Below, in pieces: positions 1 through 6,288 of a DNA stretch of 10,338 nucleotides (the stretch's first letter is position 1; each line of letters opens with the position of its first letter). The position numbers were made by a program, and so were the translations under genes. The notes under the pieces were generated by a model, which was not told the origin of the DNA, searched no databases, and saw only the letters and a list, made by a program, of their open reading frames with translations. Origin of the DNA: Thermoanaerobacterales bacterium (GTDB lineage Bacteria > Bacillota > Thermosediminibacteria > Thermosediminibacterales > Tepidanaerobacteraceae); NCBI GenBank assembly GCA_012841995.1, contig DUTQ01000268.1, positions 1-10,338 of the forward strand. Reading direction: 5' to 3'.

Positions 1-339
1 GCTAAAAAAATGCTTGAAGCCGGGGTTCCGGTTGCGTTGGCAACAGACCTTAACCCGGGGACAAGCGCAACTGAATCACTGCAGATCATTATGAATTTGG
101 CCAGTTTTATGCAAAAGATGACACCTGAGGAAATAATCACCGGTGTCACGATAAATGCCGCATATAGTGTTGGAAGAGGAGATCAAATAGGTAGTTTAGA
201 GCCGGGAAAGAAAGCGGATATTGTGATTTGGGATGCTCCAAATATAGAATTTATAATATATCATTTTGGTGTAAACTTGGCACAAAAAGTATTCAAAGAT
301 GGAAAACTTGTGGCAAGCCAAGGTAAATTAATTATTTAA
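1..339 (+). CDS. hutI: Imidazolonepropionase (HutI-type amidohydrolase), 3' end only
   Basis: This is the C-terminal 112 residues of a metal-dependent amidohydrolase, read from base 1 in frame to a TAA. The stretch ATDLNPGT (residues 14-21 of the fragment) is the HutI signature carrying the metal-ligand Asp. It is followed by MTPEE, the TINAAY...GRGD segment and GSLEPGKKADIVIWDAPN, ending in YHFGVN, all highly characteristic of HutI. HutI hydrolyses 4-imidazolone-5-propionate to N-formimino-L-glutamate in cytosolic histidine degradation. About three quarters of the usual protein of roughly 410 residues lies outside the window. Because the neighbours are xanthine dehydrogenase-like genes and a cyclic amidohydrolase, a related role on 4-imidazolone in purine fermentation is an alternative; that is inference only. 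No T-rich terminator hairpin follows the stop codon. Confidence 0.9.
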   Translation, partial: AKKMLEAGVPVALATDLNPGTSATESLQIIMNLASFMQKMTPEEIITGVTINAAYSVGRGDQIGSLEPGKKADIVIWDAPNIEFIIYHFGVNLAQKVFKDGKLVASQGKLII

Positions 340-340
340 A

Positions 341-384
341 ATTACAATCGAGGCTATAGAAAATCACAATTGAGATTATAAAAA
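341..384. repeat. Diverged 22-bp tandem direct repeat (two copies)
   Basis: Bases 341-362 and 363-384 are adjacent copies of one 22-bp unit. They match at 17 of 22 positions by direct comparison, and all five differences are transitions (positions 3, 9, 13, 14 and 19 of the unit). The repeat starts just after the hutI stop codon. No function is evident. Confidence 0.7.
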
Positions 385-430
385 ACTAATATACTCACAT
401 TTCAGTCATTGACTAATCACTGGTAGCCGA

Positions 431-470
431 TATAGCAGGGTATAGCAAGGTATAGCAAGGTATAGCAAGG
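431..470. repeat. Four tandem copies of a 10-bp unit, TATAGCARGG
   Basis: Copy 1 (431-440) is TATAGCAGGG, and copies 2-4 (441-470) are TATAGCAAGG. The 10-bp period is close to one turn of the DNA helix, so any bound protein would meet the sites on one face. The array ends 24 bases before the -35 element of the candidate promoter at 495-523, an arrangement seen with activator or repressor arrays. A slippage-generated repeat with no function is equally possible. Confidence 0.85.
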
Positions 471-494
471 TTATGACGACATTAAATGTGTATA

Positions 495-523
495 TTGCAG
501 GATTTTGGACTTAGGTGTATAAT
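495..523 (+). promoter_or_regulatory. Candidate sigma-A type promoter for the hydroxylase genes
   Basis: A perfect TATAAT (518-523) lies 17 bases after TTGCAG (495-500), a poor match to TTGACA that keeps only the TTG. It is the best -10 element in the gap before the first [2Fe-2S] gene. Transcription from here would give a leader of roughly 285-290 bases. The weak -35 and the adjacent 10-bp repeats would suit an activated promoter. Such hexamers occur by chance in AT-rich DNA. Confidence 0.4.
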
Positions 524-567
524 AGTTATGAATAAAGAAACGCATTTCAACATACTGAAACAATATA

Positions 568-587
568 TTTTACACATTTTTACACAT
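568..587. repeat. Doubled TTTTACACAT element with a distal inverted copy
   Basis: Two perfect, directly adjacent copies of TTTTACACAT lie at 568-577 and 578-587. The ACACATTTT contained in them (572-580) has its exact reverse complement AAAATGTGT at 628-636. The elements sit in the presumed leader of the hydroxylase transcript. They could be protein-binding half-sites or the arms of a weak RNA or DNA loop. Confidence 0.6.
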
Positions 588-651
588 AAGAATCGTTATT
601 AGAAAATTTATAAAAGAGTGCATGCTTAAAATGTGTCAATGAAATGAAAAA

Positions 652-690
652 ATGACGGAGGTGATTGTCGGAGAAGTATACAGCCGGTAG
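652..690 (+). other. Orphan strong Shine-Dalgarno sequence with mini-ORFs (possible leader peptide)
   Basis: GGAGGTGA at 657-664 matches the anti-Shine-Dalgarno sequence closely, yet no gene follows. An ATG at 652 reads 12 codons (MTEVIVGEVYSR) across the motif to a TAG at 688-690. A TTG at 665 reads 15 codons to a TAA at 710-712, but sits only three bases after GGAGG. Neither has a well-placed start codon for this site. It may be a ribosome-stalling or mRNA-stabilising leader element, or the relic of a lost gene. Confidence 0.25.
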
Positions 691-715
691 AAACGTGTTT
701 ATATTTATCTAAAGT

Positions 716-750
716 GAGTTCATCAAATTAAATAATTAGTTGATGTGCTC
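716..750. promoter_or_regulatory. 35-bp imperfect dyad upstream of the first [2Fe-2S] gene
   Basis: GAG..CATCAA (716-726) is mirrored by TTGATG..CTC (740-750) around position 733. Six inner and three outer base pairs match, and one more position (719/747) pairs as G-U in RNA. The A/T-rich centre is imperfectly self-complementary. No T-run follows, so it is not a standard terminator. It could be an operator or a hairpin in the leader. Confidence 0.35.
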
Positions 751-816
751 AAATGAAACTATTAAATTTTATGCAATTAGAAACTGGCAAAACAAACAGT
801 AACGGGAAAAGGGTGA

Positions 817-1281
817 ATGAATATGCAAATAGAATTTAAAGTCAACGGCAAAGACTATTCTATGGACGTTGATCCCAAATTGAGATTGTTAGATATTCTA
901 AGAGATGAATTAGATTTAACCGGAACAAAAGAAGGTTGTGGCGAAGGCGAATGTGGTACATGTACCGTAATAATGGACAAAAAAGCAGTTAACTCCTGCT
1001 TGGTTTTGGCTTCACAGATCCAGGGTAAAGAGATAATTACAATTGAGGGCCTGGAGGAAAATGGAGAATTAGATCCACTACAGGAGTCATTTGTAAAAAA
1101 TGGTGCAATCCAGTGTGGTTATTGTACCCCTGGTATGATAATGTCGGCCAAGGCCTTATTTATGAATAATCCTAATCCGACTGATGAAGAAATAAAGACA
1201 GCAATAGAAGGAAACCTATGTCGTTGCACTGGTTATGGCAAAATTGTAACAGCCATTAGAGAAGTTCGCGACGAAAAGTAA
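817..1281 (+). CDS. Molybdenum hydroxylase [2Fe-2S] subunit A (xanthine dehydrogenase small-subunit family)
   Basis: This is the small iron-sulfur electron-transfer subunit of a xanthine dehydrogenase-family enzyme, which passes electrons from the molybdenum site to FAD. The 154 residues are normal for a stand-alone subunit. The N-terminal plant-ferredoxin-like domain carries Cys41, Cys46, Cys49 and Cys61 (GCGEGECGTC...C). The C-terminal helical domain carries Cys100, Cys103, Cys135 and Cys137 (QCGYCTPG and CRCTG), so both [2Fe-2S] clusters are intact. The ATG at 817 is followed by an in-frame ATG at 823. GGTGA at 812-816 is better spaced for 823, so the true start may be two codons later. 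The FAD subunit follows after 64 bases, suggesting co-transcription. The partner molybdopterin subunit is not adjacent: it must come from one of the two genes further down, or from elsewhere. Confidence 0.95.
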   Translation: MNMQIEFKVNGKDYSMDVDPKLRLLDILRDELDLTGTKEGCGEGECGTCTVIMDKKAVNSCLVLASQIQGKEIITIEGLEENGELDPLQESFVKNGAIQCGYCTPGMIMSAKALFMNNPNPTDEEIKTAIEGNLCRCTGYGKIVTAIREVRDEK

Positions 1282-1345
1282 AAGTCAAAACTACACTTTG
1301 ATAATTTGATAAAAAGACAGTTTAAAAATGAAGGTGGGATAGAGA

Positions 1346-2209
1346 ATGAGCAGTCTTCAAGTTTTAACTCCAAAAAATAATACCGAATTGGCAGAGGCTC
1401 TCAAACAGGCTACACCAAAGAGCAAGATACTAGGTGGCGGCACAGATCTAGTTATACTACTTAATAAAGATGAAATTGAGCCTGACTTGATTATAGATAT
1501 GACAGCAAACAAGGAACTTAATTATATAAAAGAAGAAGATGGAGATATTTATATCGGTGCAATAACAACAATTACCGAAATTCATGATAGTGAACTAATA
1601 AACGAAAAGGCAAGATGTCTAGCAAAGGCCTGCGAAAAATTCGGTTCTACACAGATAAGGAATAAAGCCACAATAGGTGGAAATATTGCAAACGCTTCCC
1701 CTGCAGGTGATACATTACCCGCATTAAAGGCATTAGATGCTGAAGTCAGCGTCATAAACAGCAAAGGTGAGGCGAGATTTCTGCCATTGGGGGATGTGCT
1801 AGCTGGGCCAAATAAAAACTCACTAAATGTCGATGAAGCTGTTATCGGAGTAAAATTTTCTGCACATGCAAAACCTTGGATAAGCACATTTGCAAAATTA
1901 GGCACAAGGACAGCAGTGACAATTTCAAGAATAAGTTTGGCTGTAAATGTGGTTTATGATGAAGCTACAAACACTATAAATGACGCTAAAATTGCACTAG
2001 GTGCAGTTGGCAAGGCAGCATTTAGGGCAGCAAAACTAGAAGAAGAGTTAAAAGGTAAAGTGGTAAATAAAGAATTAAGAGCAAAATTTGCAGAAAAACT
2101 ATCTGAAGTCATTCAAGAATCAATACCGGGAAGAGCTTCGCTGCCATATAAAAAAGAAGCTATAAAGGGTGTTGCTTATCAGGCTTTTGAAGATCTTTTT
2201 TCTATGTAA
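1346..2209 (+). CDS. Molybdenum hydroxylase FAD-binding subunit A (CoxM/XdhB family)
   Basis: This is the medium, FAD-binding subunit that takes electrons from the [2Fe-2S] clusters. The 287 residues are typical for the family. ILGGGTDL (residues 28-35) and ATIGGNIANASPAGD (108-122) are the two FAD-pyrophosphate and isoalloxazine contact motifs of the PCMH-type fold. The C-terminal CoxM-like domain includes IALGAVG (216-222) and the closing RASLPYKK segment. There is no sign of the extra [4Fe-4S] insertion found in 4-hydroxybenzoyl-CoA reductases. The start is well supported by AAGGTGGG at 1331-1338, seven bases before the ATG. With the preceding [2Fe-2S] gene it forms an S-M pair lacking its own adjacent large subunit. 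The next gene is a second FAD subunit of the same length. Confidence 0.95.
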   Translation: MSSLQVLTPKNNTELAEALKQATPKSKILGGGTDLVILLNKDEIEPDLIIDMTANKELNYIKEEDGDIYIGAITTITEIHDSELINEKARCLAKACEKFGSTQIRNKATIGGNIANASPAGDTLPALKALDAEVSVINSKGEARFLPLGDVLAGPNKNSLNVDEAVIGVKFSAHAKPWISTFAKLGTRTAVTISRISLAVNVVYDEATNTINDAKIALGAVGKAAFRAAKLEEELKGKVVNKELRAKFAEKLSEVIQESIPGRASLPYKKEAIKGVAYQAFEDLFSM

Positions 2210-2216
2210 GATGTAA

Positions 2217-2251
2217 TTGGAGATTGTAAATTTACATGTTGTAATATACAA
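2217..2251 (+). promoter_or_regulatory. Paired palindromes and weak promoter before the second subunit set
   Basis: The 201-base gap between the two FAD genes contains a perfect 12-bp palindrome TGTAAATTTACA (2225-2236). A second dyad, TTGTAATATACAA (2239-2251, arms TTGTA/TACAA), follows immediately. A weak promoter could be TTGGAG (2217-2222) with TGTAAT (2240-2245) at a 17-base spacing. In that case the first palindrome fills the spacer and the second covers the -10, as repressor operators often do. TGTTAACA (2348-2355) is a further small palindrome. All are short and may be chance in AT-rich DNA. Confidence 0.3.
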
Positions 2252-2410
2252 ATCAATTATCCCTAACATCAATTAGATTTAAACCGACATACAATCCTTA
2301 TTGATCTTTTTAAAGAGAGGGGGTTGTTGAGTTTAGTATTTTATAACTGTTAACATCTTTATTACGTTTTTTACTACAAAAAAATTGAAACAATGAAGAG
2401 GTGTGATGCT

Positions 2411-3274
2411 GTGAAGCAGTCAAATTTAAGAGAATATTTTAGGCCAAAGACATTAGATGAGGCATTGTCAATACTGAATTCTTATGAAGGTGAAATAAAA
2501 ATAATCGCAGGCGGAACAGATATGCTTGCCGATGACCACAAGGAAATCGAAGCTTTACTAGATATCGATCAACTAGGACTAAACTACATTGAAAAGGCCG
2601 ATGGATATATCAGAATTGGCAGTGCAACAACTTATACAGAGATCCTAAATTCAGATGAAATCTATGAGAATTTCCGAGCAATCTGGGATTCTGCCAGTGT
2701 GGTAGCAGACAAGTCAATTAGAAACATTGCGACAATTGGCGGCAATCTTGGATCAGCAGTTCCATCCGGAGATGCCATACCACCGCTTTACGCACTAGAT
2801 GCAACGCTTGTTATTAAGACGACAACTGAAGAGAAGAAAGTAAAACCTGAAGATTTCTTTACAGGCCCAAGAAAGAACATCTTGAAAAAGGGTGAAATCT
2901 TAAAGGAAATCCAAATTCCATATAGTGATGGTGCATTTGGCAGTGACTTTGAAAAGATTGCAAGAAACTCAGTCGACTTGGCTACAGCTAACATTGCTGT
3001 GTTTGTGAAGATTGATGAAGATAAAAAAATAAGTGACGCAAGGATTGCTCTTGGTGCAGTAGCACCCACAGTTGTAAGGGCAGATAAGCTTGAAAAAGCC
3101 GTTATTGGCACAAAAGCTGAAGAAGAAAAATTAGAGGAAATTGTTAAGGCTGTTGAAGATGTTATATCACCTATTTCAGATGTCCGCAGTTCAGCCGATT
3201 ACAGGTATAAAGTTAGCAGAGTAATTGCAAAAAGAGCAATTATGAAGGCTTATGACAGAGCAATAGGTAAGTAA
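2411..3274 (+). CDS. Molybdenum hydroxylase FAD-binding subunit B (CoxM/XdhB family)
   Basis: This is a second FAD-binding medium subunit, diverged from the one upstream. I favour the GTG at 2411, giving 287 residues: GAGGTG at 2398-2403 sits seven bases before it. The in-frame ATG at 2393 has no ribosome binding site and would add only six residues. FAD motifs are IAGGTDM (residues 32-38) and ATIGGNLGSAVPSGD (107-121). The C-terminal domain ends in the family-typical SSADYRYKVSRVIAKRA. Again there is no [4Fe-4S] insertion. The [2Fe-2S] subunit B gene begins 21 bases downstream and molybdopterin subunit 1 follows directly, so these three form a compact M-S-L operon of the kind seen for CO dehydrogenases and bacterial xanthine dehydrogenases. 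Confidence 0.95.
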   Translation: MKQSNLREYFRPKTLDEALSILNSYEGEIKIIAGGTDMLADDHKEIEALLDIDQLGLNYIEKADGYIRIGSATTYTEILNSDEIYENFRAIWDSASVVADKSIRNIATIGGNLGSAVPSGDAIPPLYALDATLVIKTTTEEKKVKPEDFFTGPRKNILKKGEILKEIQIPYSDGAFGSDFEKIARNSVDLATANIAVFVKIDEDKKISDARIALGAVAPTVVRADKLEKAVIGTKAEEEKLEEIVKAVEDVISPISDVRSSADYRYKVSRVIAKRAIMKAYDRAIGK

Positions 3275-3295
3275 AAAAAAAATTAAGGAGCTTGG

Positions 3296-3790
3296 GTGAT
3301 ATTAATGAGTCAAAAATATAAAGTTAATTTTACCGTAAATGGAGATCAATACGAAAGGTATGTTGAAGCAGGCGAAACATTAGCATCAGTTCTTAGGGTA
3401 GAGCTTGGTTTAACAGGAACAAAGGTAGGATGCGATAGAGGAGATTGCGGTGCTTGCACTGTAATTATGAATGGAAAAGCTGTGAAGTCATGTATCATAC
3501 CTGCACTAAAGGCCGATGGTGCTGAAATTCAAACCATCGAGGGAGTTGCTGATGAAAATGGTTTACACCCCATACAGCAGGAATTTGTCGAACTCGCAGC
3601 AGTTCAGTGTGGTTATTGTACCCCTGGTCTAATAATGGCATCGAAAGCATTGCTTGATGAAAACAAAAATCCCACAGAAGAAGAAGTAAGAGAAGCCATT
3701 GGTGGAAATATTTGCAGGTGTACCGGATATGAAAAGCCGGTTCAGGCCATATTGAAAGCGGCTAAGAAGTTGAATGGGGAGTGTTTATAA
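3296..3790 (+). CDS. Molybdenum hydroxylase [2Fe-2S] subunit B
   Basis: This is the second small iron-sulfur subunit. Numbered from the GTG at 3296 (164 residues), Cys46, Cys51, Cys54 and Cys66 bind the ferredoxin-type cluster. Cys105, Cys108, Cys140 and Cys142 (QCGYCTPG, CRCTG) bind the Mo-proximal cluster. The start is uncertain. AAGGAG (3285-3290) favours the GTG at 3296, while GGTGAT (3295-3300) could serve the in-frame ATG at 3305, which would remove three residues. Its stop codon directly abuts the ATG of molybdopterin subunit 1, so translation is probably coupled and the two are almost certainly partners. The eight codons for QCGYCTPG are identical in sequence to those of the first [2Fe-2S] gene. 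Confidence 0.95.
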   Translation: MILMSQKYKVNFTVNGDQYERYVEAGETLASVLRVELGLTGTKVGCDRGDCGACTVIMNGKAVKSCIIPALKADGAEIQTIEGVADENGLHPIQQEFVELAAVQCGYCTPGLIMASKALLDENKNPTEEEVREAIGGNICRCTGYEKPVQAILKAAKKLNGECL

Positions 3791-6148
3791 ATGGAAAAAA
3801 ATCTAAATGTTGTTGGTAAACGTGTTCAGAGAGTAGACGCGATAGATAAAGCAACCGGAGCAGCCAAATACACATCTGATATGTATTTGCCCGGAATGCT
3901 AATAGCAAAGTTATTGAGGAGCCCTTATGCTCACGCAAATATAAAATCGATTAATACGGAAAAGGCTAAAGCACTTGAAGGTGTTAAAGCAGTTGTAACA
4001 TGGGAAGATGTTCCCAGAGTACGCTATTCTACAGCAGGATATCCAAAGGAAACAATTCCAGGATTAGTACCTCCAACGGTGCCTATGACAGAGCTAGAAG
4101 ATCACTATCTACTAGATAACAAGGTAAGATATTATGGTGAAGCTGTAGCTGCTGTCGTAGCTGTAGATGAAAAAACCGCAAATAAAGCATTAGAATTAAT
4201 TGATGTAGAATACGAAGTATTAGATGCCGCTTTTACAATTGATGAAGCACTGGCTGAAGATGCACCCTTTATACATGGCGGGACATCTAAGAATGTCATA
4301 CAAACAGAGATAATAAAAGGTGATACTGAACAAGGCTTTAAGGAAGCAGATTATATTTTTGAGGATTTCTATACAACACAAGGTCAGCAGCATACATGTA
4401 TGGAGTCATCATGTTCAGTAGCTAACTATGAGCCATCAGGAAAAATAACTCTATGGTCTACGACTCAGGTGCCCTATCATATAAGAAGGGGAATATCAGA
4501 GGTATTAGGTATACCAATGAGCAAGATAAGAGTTATTAAACCTACGCTTGGTGGTGGGTTTGGCGAAAGACAGATGGTCCAAAACGAGATACTCACTGTA
4601 TTCCTTGCACAGTATGTTAAAAAACCAGTAAGACTTGAAATATCAAGAGAAGAGAATATTGCACTGACAACAAGACGCCATCCCAGCCAGATTAGGATAA
4701 AATCAGGTGTTAAAAAAGATGGAACAATAGTTGCATTTGATATTGAGACAAAGACAAATGCAGGTGCTTATACAGGCCACAGCCCATATGTAACTAAGGC
4801 TATGTTTACAAAGGTGCCCTACAGAGTTCCAAATGTAACTTACAGAGGAAATATCGTTTATACAAACCTTTCTGATTCAGGTGCATTCCGCGGCTATGGC
4901 AACCCACAGATTTCCTTTGCAAGAGAATGCCACCTTGACAGGATAGCTAAAGAACTTGGAAGAGATCCTATTGAATTTAGATTGCAAAACTTTGTAAGAG
5001 TTGGAGAGCGCAACCCGCTTAGCATGAATCAAGATTGGATACTTGAGAGCTGTGGAATAAAAGAATGTTTTGAAAAAGGCGCAAAAGCAATCGGCTATTA
5101 TGAACCAAGAAAACCTGCCAGTAGTAAAAACAAGCTTAGAGGAATGGGCTTTGCTGTTTCCATGCACGTTAGCGGAACATCTGCAGAACCAGACTTCTCA
5201 TCAGCTCAAGTTAAAATAAATGAAGATGGAACACTAATCGTTTTAATCGGTTCACCTGACTTAGGTCAAGGCTCTGACACATCACATGGTCAGGTAGCTG
5301 CAGAAATAGTCGGTGTAAAGATGGAAAATGTAAAGGTATATTCAGCAGATACTGACTTCACATCTTTTGATATGGGCAGCTATGCTTCGAGGCAGTCATA
5401 TGTCGGCGGCAATGCTGTAAGAAAAGCTGCAGAAAAAGCAAAAGCACAGCTACTAGAGTTTGCAGCTGAAATGACAGGTCAAGATGTGCGCAACCTTGAT
5501 ACAGCTGACGGATGGGTTATCAGAAGAGAAAATGGCAGAAAGATTGCTACAATAGAAGATGTTGCACACTTCTCTGTATATAATGCTAGAGATAGAAAGT
5601 TTATAAATGCAACAGCAAGCTATCAAGCACTTAACTGTCCACCGTCATTTGCAGTCCACTTTGTTGACTTGGAAATTGACAAAGAGACTGGCGAGATAGA
5701 AATACTCAAGTTTGTTGCAGCACATGATGTTGGAAAAGCTGTGAACCCTGCAATAGTCGAAGCACAAATAGAAGGTTCTGTAGCTCAAGGCATGGGTTTC
5801 TCTCTTACAGAAGATATGATCTATGATAAAAACGGCAGAATGCTCAATCCAAACTTCACAGACTACAAAGTACCGAGAGCTAAGGACATGCCTAAAGTAG
5901 AGTCCATAATTGTTGAAGATCCTGAGCCATCAGGCCCGTTTGGTGCAAAAGGCGTTGGTGAAATAGGTATAGCACCTGCTCCTGGAGCAATAGCAAACGC
6001 CATATATGAAGCAACGGGTGTTTGGATGAAAGACCTTCCATTCACAAAAGAAAAAGTGCTCAAGGCTGTTGAACAGTATGAAGCAAGAGGTGCTAAAGAA
6101 CTTCCATTTAAAGAAAAAGAACATGAGGCTGAAAAAAGCGGTAGATAG
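3791..6148 (+). CDS. Molybdenum hydroxylase molybdopterin-binding subunit 1 (xanthine dehydrogenase-like)
   Basis: This is the large catalytic subunit, which hydroxylates its substrate with water-derived oxygen at a molybdenum-pterin site. At 785 residues it is full length. The N-terminal aldehyde-oxidase 'a/b hammerhead' domain (about 1-150) begins VGKRVQRVDAIDKATG. Active-site elements are QQHTCME (199-205), Gln226 (equivalent to bovine XDH Gln767), GGGFGER (254-260), AFRGYGNPQ (365-373, with Mo-proximal Arg367), LGQGSD (491-496) and the catalytic Glu724 in KGVGE. Bovine XDH Glu802 aligns with Gln261, as I recall for E. coli XdhA (GGGFGNKQ), and Arg880 aligns near Thr335/Lys336. A bacterial purine hydroxylase is therefore plausible, but xanthine is not proven. 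The start has a GGGGAG site about nine bases upstream, inside the end of the [2Fe-2S] gene. The C-terminus has a charged tail that echoes the preceding DLPFTKEK motif. Confidence 0.93.
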   Translation: MEKNLNVVGKRVQRVDAIDKATGAAKYTSDMYLPGMLIAKLLRSPYAHANIKSINTEKAKALEGVKAVVTWEDVPRVRYSTAGYPKETIPGLVPPTVPMTELEDHYLLDNKVRYYGEAVAAVVAVDEKTANKALELIDVEYEVLDAAFTIDEALAEDAPFIHGGTSKNVIQTEIIKGDTEQGFKEADYIFEDFYTTQGQQHTCMESSCSVANYEPSGKITLWSTTQVPYHIRRGISEVLGIPMSKIRVIKPTLGGGFGERQMVQNEILTVFLAQYVKKPVRLEISREENIALTTRRHPSQIRIKSGVKKDGTIVAFDIETKTNAGAYTGHSPYVTKAMFTKVPYRVPNVTYRGNIVYTNLSDSGAFRGYGNPQISFARECHLDRIAKELGRDPIEFRLQNFVRVGERNPLSMNQDWILESCGIKECFEKGAKAIGYYEPRKPASSKNKLRGMGFAVSMHVSGTSAEPDFSSAQVKINEDGTLIVLIGSPDLGQGSDTSHGQVAAEIVGVKMENVKVYSADTDFTSFDMGSYASRQSYVGGNAVRKAAEKAKAQLLEFAAEMTGQDVRNLDTADGWVIRRENGRKIATIEDVAHFSVYNARDRKFINATASYQALNCPPSFAVHFVDLEIDKETGEIEILKFVAAHDVGKAVNPAIVEAQIEGSVAQGMGFSLTEDMIYDKNGRMLNPNFTDYKVPRAKDMPKVESIIVEDPEPSGPFGAKGVGEIGIAPAPGAIANAIYEATGVWMKDLPFTKEKVLKAVEQYEARGAKELPFKEKEHEAEKSGR
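6032..6119 (+). repeat. Repeated C-terminal coding segment in molybdopterin subunit 1
   Basis: Bases 6032-6056 (DLPFTKEK, from residue 748) recur at 6098-6119 (ELPFKEKE, from residue 770). The nucleotide match is 20 of 22 aligned bases if one three-base deletion is allowed. The offset is 66 bases. The second copy lies in the tail beyond the usual end of the family domain. Confidence 0.5.
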
Positions 6149-6168
6149 GTATATATAATCTAATATAA

Positions 6169-6205
6169 GACTAGCACCGCATGAATATAACATGCAGTGC
6201 TAGTC
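6169..6205 (+). terminator. Strong hairpin between the two molybdopterin subunit genes
   Basis: A 15-base arm (6169-6183) pairs with 6191-6205 around a seven-base AATATAA loop, with a single C-A mismatch. No T-run follows on the + strand (ACTAAAAATAG), so it is not a textbook intrinsic terminator. It may attenuate transcription into subunit 2, or act as a 3'-end stabiliser for the M-S-L transcript. A TATAAT at 6219-6224 lies just after it but lacks a recognisable -35. Confidence 0.45.
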
Positions 6206-6288
6206 ACTAAAAATAGTTTATAATGATGCCTTTTGCCTATTTTTAAAAATAAATCAACCTCGCGGTAATTAGCTAAGGAGGTAAGCTT

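Larger units (their letters stand above)
340..816. other. 477-base intergenic region rich in short repeats
   Basis: No convincing gene is present; the longest local reading frames are a dozen or so codons. The region contains a diverged 22-bp tandem repeat, a perfect 11-bp palindrome AGTCATTGACT (404-414), a 10-bp unit in four copies, a possible promoter, a doubled TTTTACACAT with an inverted partner, an orphan Shine-Dalgarno-like sequence and a 35-bp dyad. This density of repeats fits a control region for the hydroxylase genes downstream. No purine riboswitch or molybdenum cofactor RNA motif was recognised by eye. Confidence 0.7.

Noticed and set aside
431..470. CRISPR array or iteron-type replication origin
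   Set aside because: The units are 10 bp with no spacers, no cas or rep gene is near, and there is no partition or DnaA-box context.
340..816. Purine or molybdenum-cofactor riboswitch in the long leader
   Set aside because: The conserved junction sequences and GC-rich stems of those classes are not visible. The region is AT-rich, with only weak dyads.
1582..1905. A 107-codon minus-strand reading frame inside FAD subunit A, matched in length by one at 2788-3111 inside FAD subunit B
   Set aside because: They sit at different relative positions in the two genes, have low-complexity Ser/Ala/Phe-rich translations and no ribosome binding sites. The sense-strand genes are clearly real, so the equal lengths are coincidence.
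2316..2353. Shine-Dalgarno-like GAGAGGGGG followed by TTG codons (nine-codon mini-ORF) before FAD subunit B
   Set aside because: It needs a TTG start within a few bases of the site and ends after nine codons. Nothing supports translation, though it is superficially like the orphan site at 657-664.
817..6148. 4-hydroxybenzoyl-CoA reductase or CO dehydrogenase identity for the hydroxylase
   Set aside because: The FAD subunits lack the [4Fe-4S] insertion of the benzoyl-CoA-type enzyme. Subunit 1 has AFRGYG rather than the AYRCSFR loop of CO dehydrogenase.
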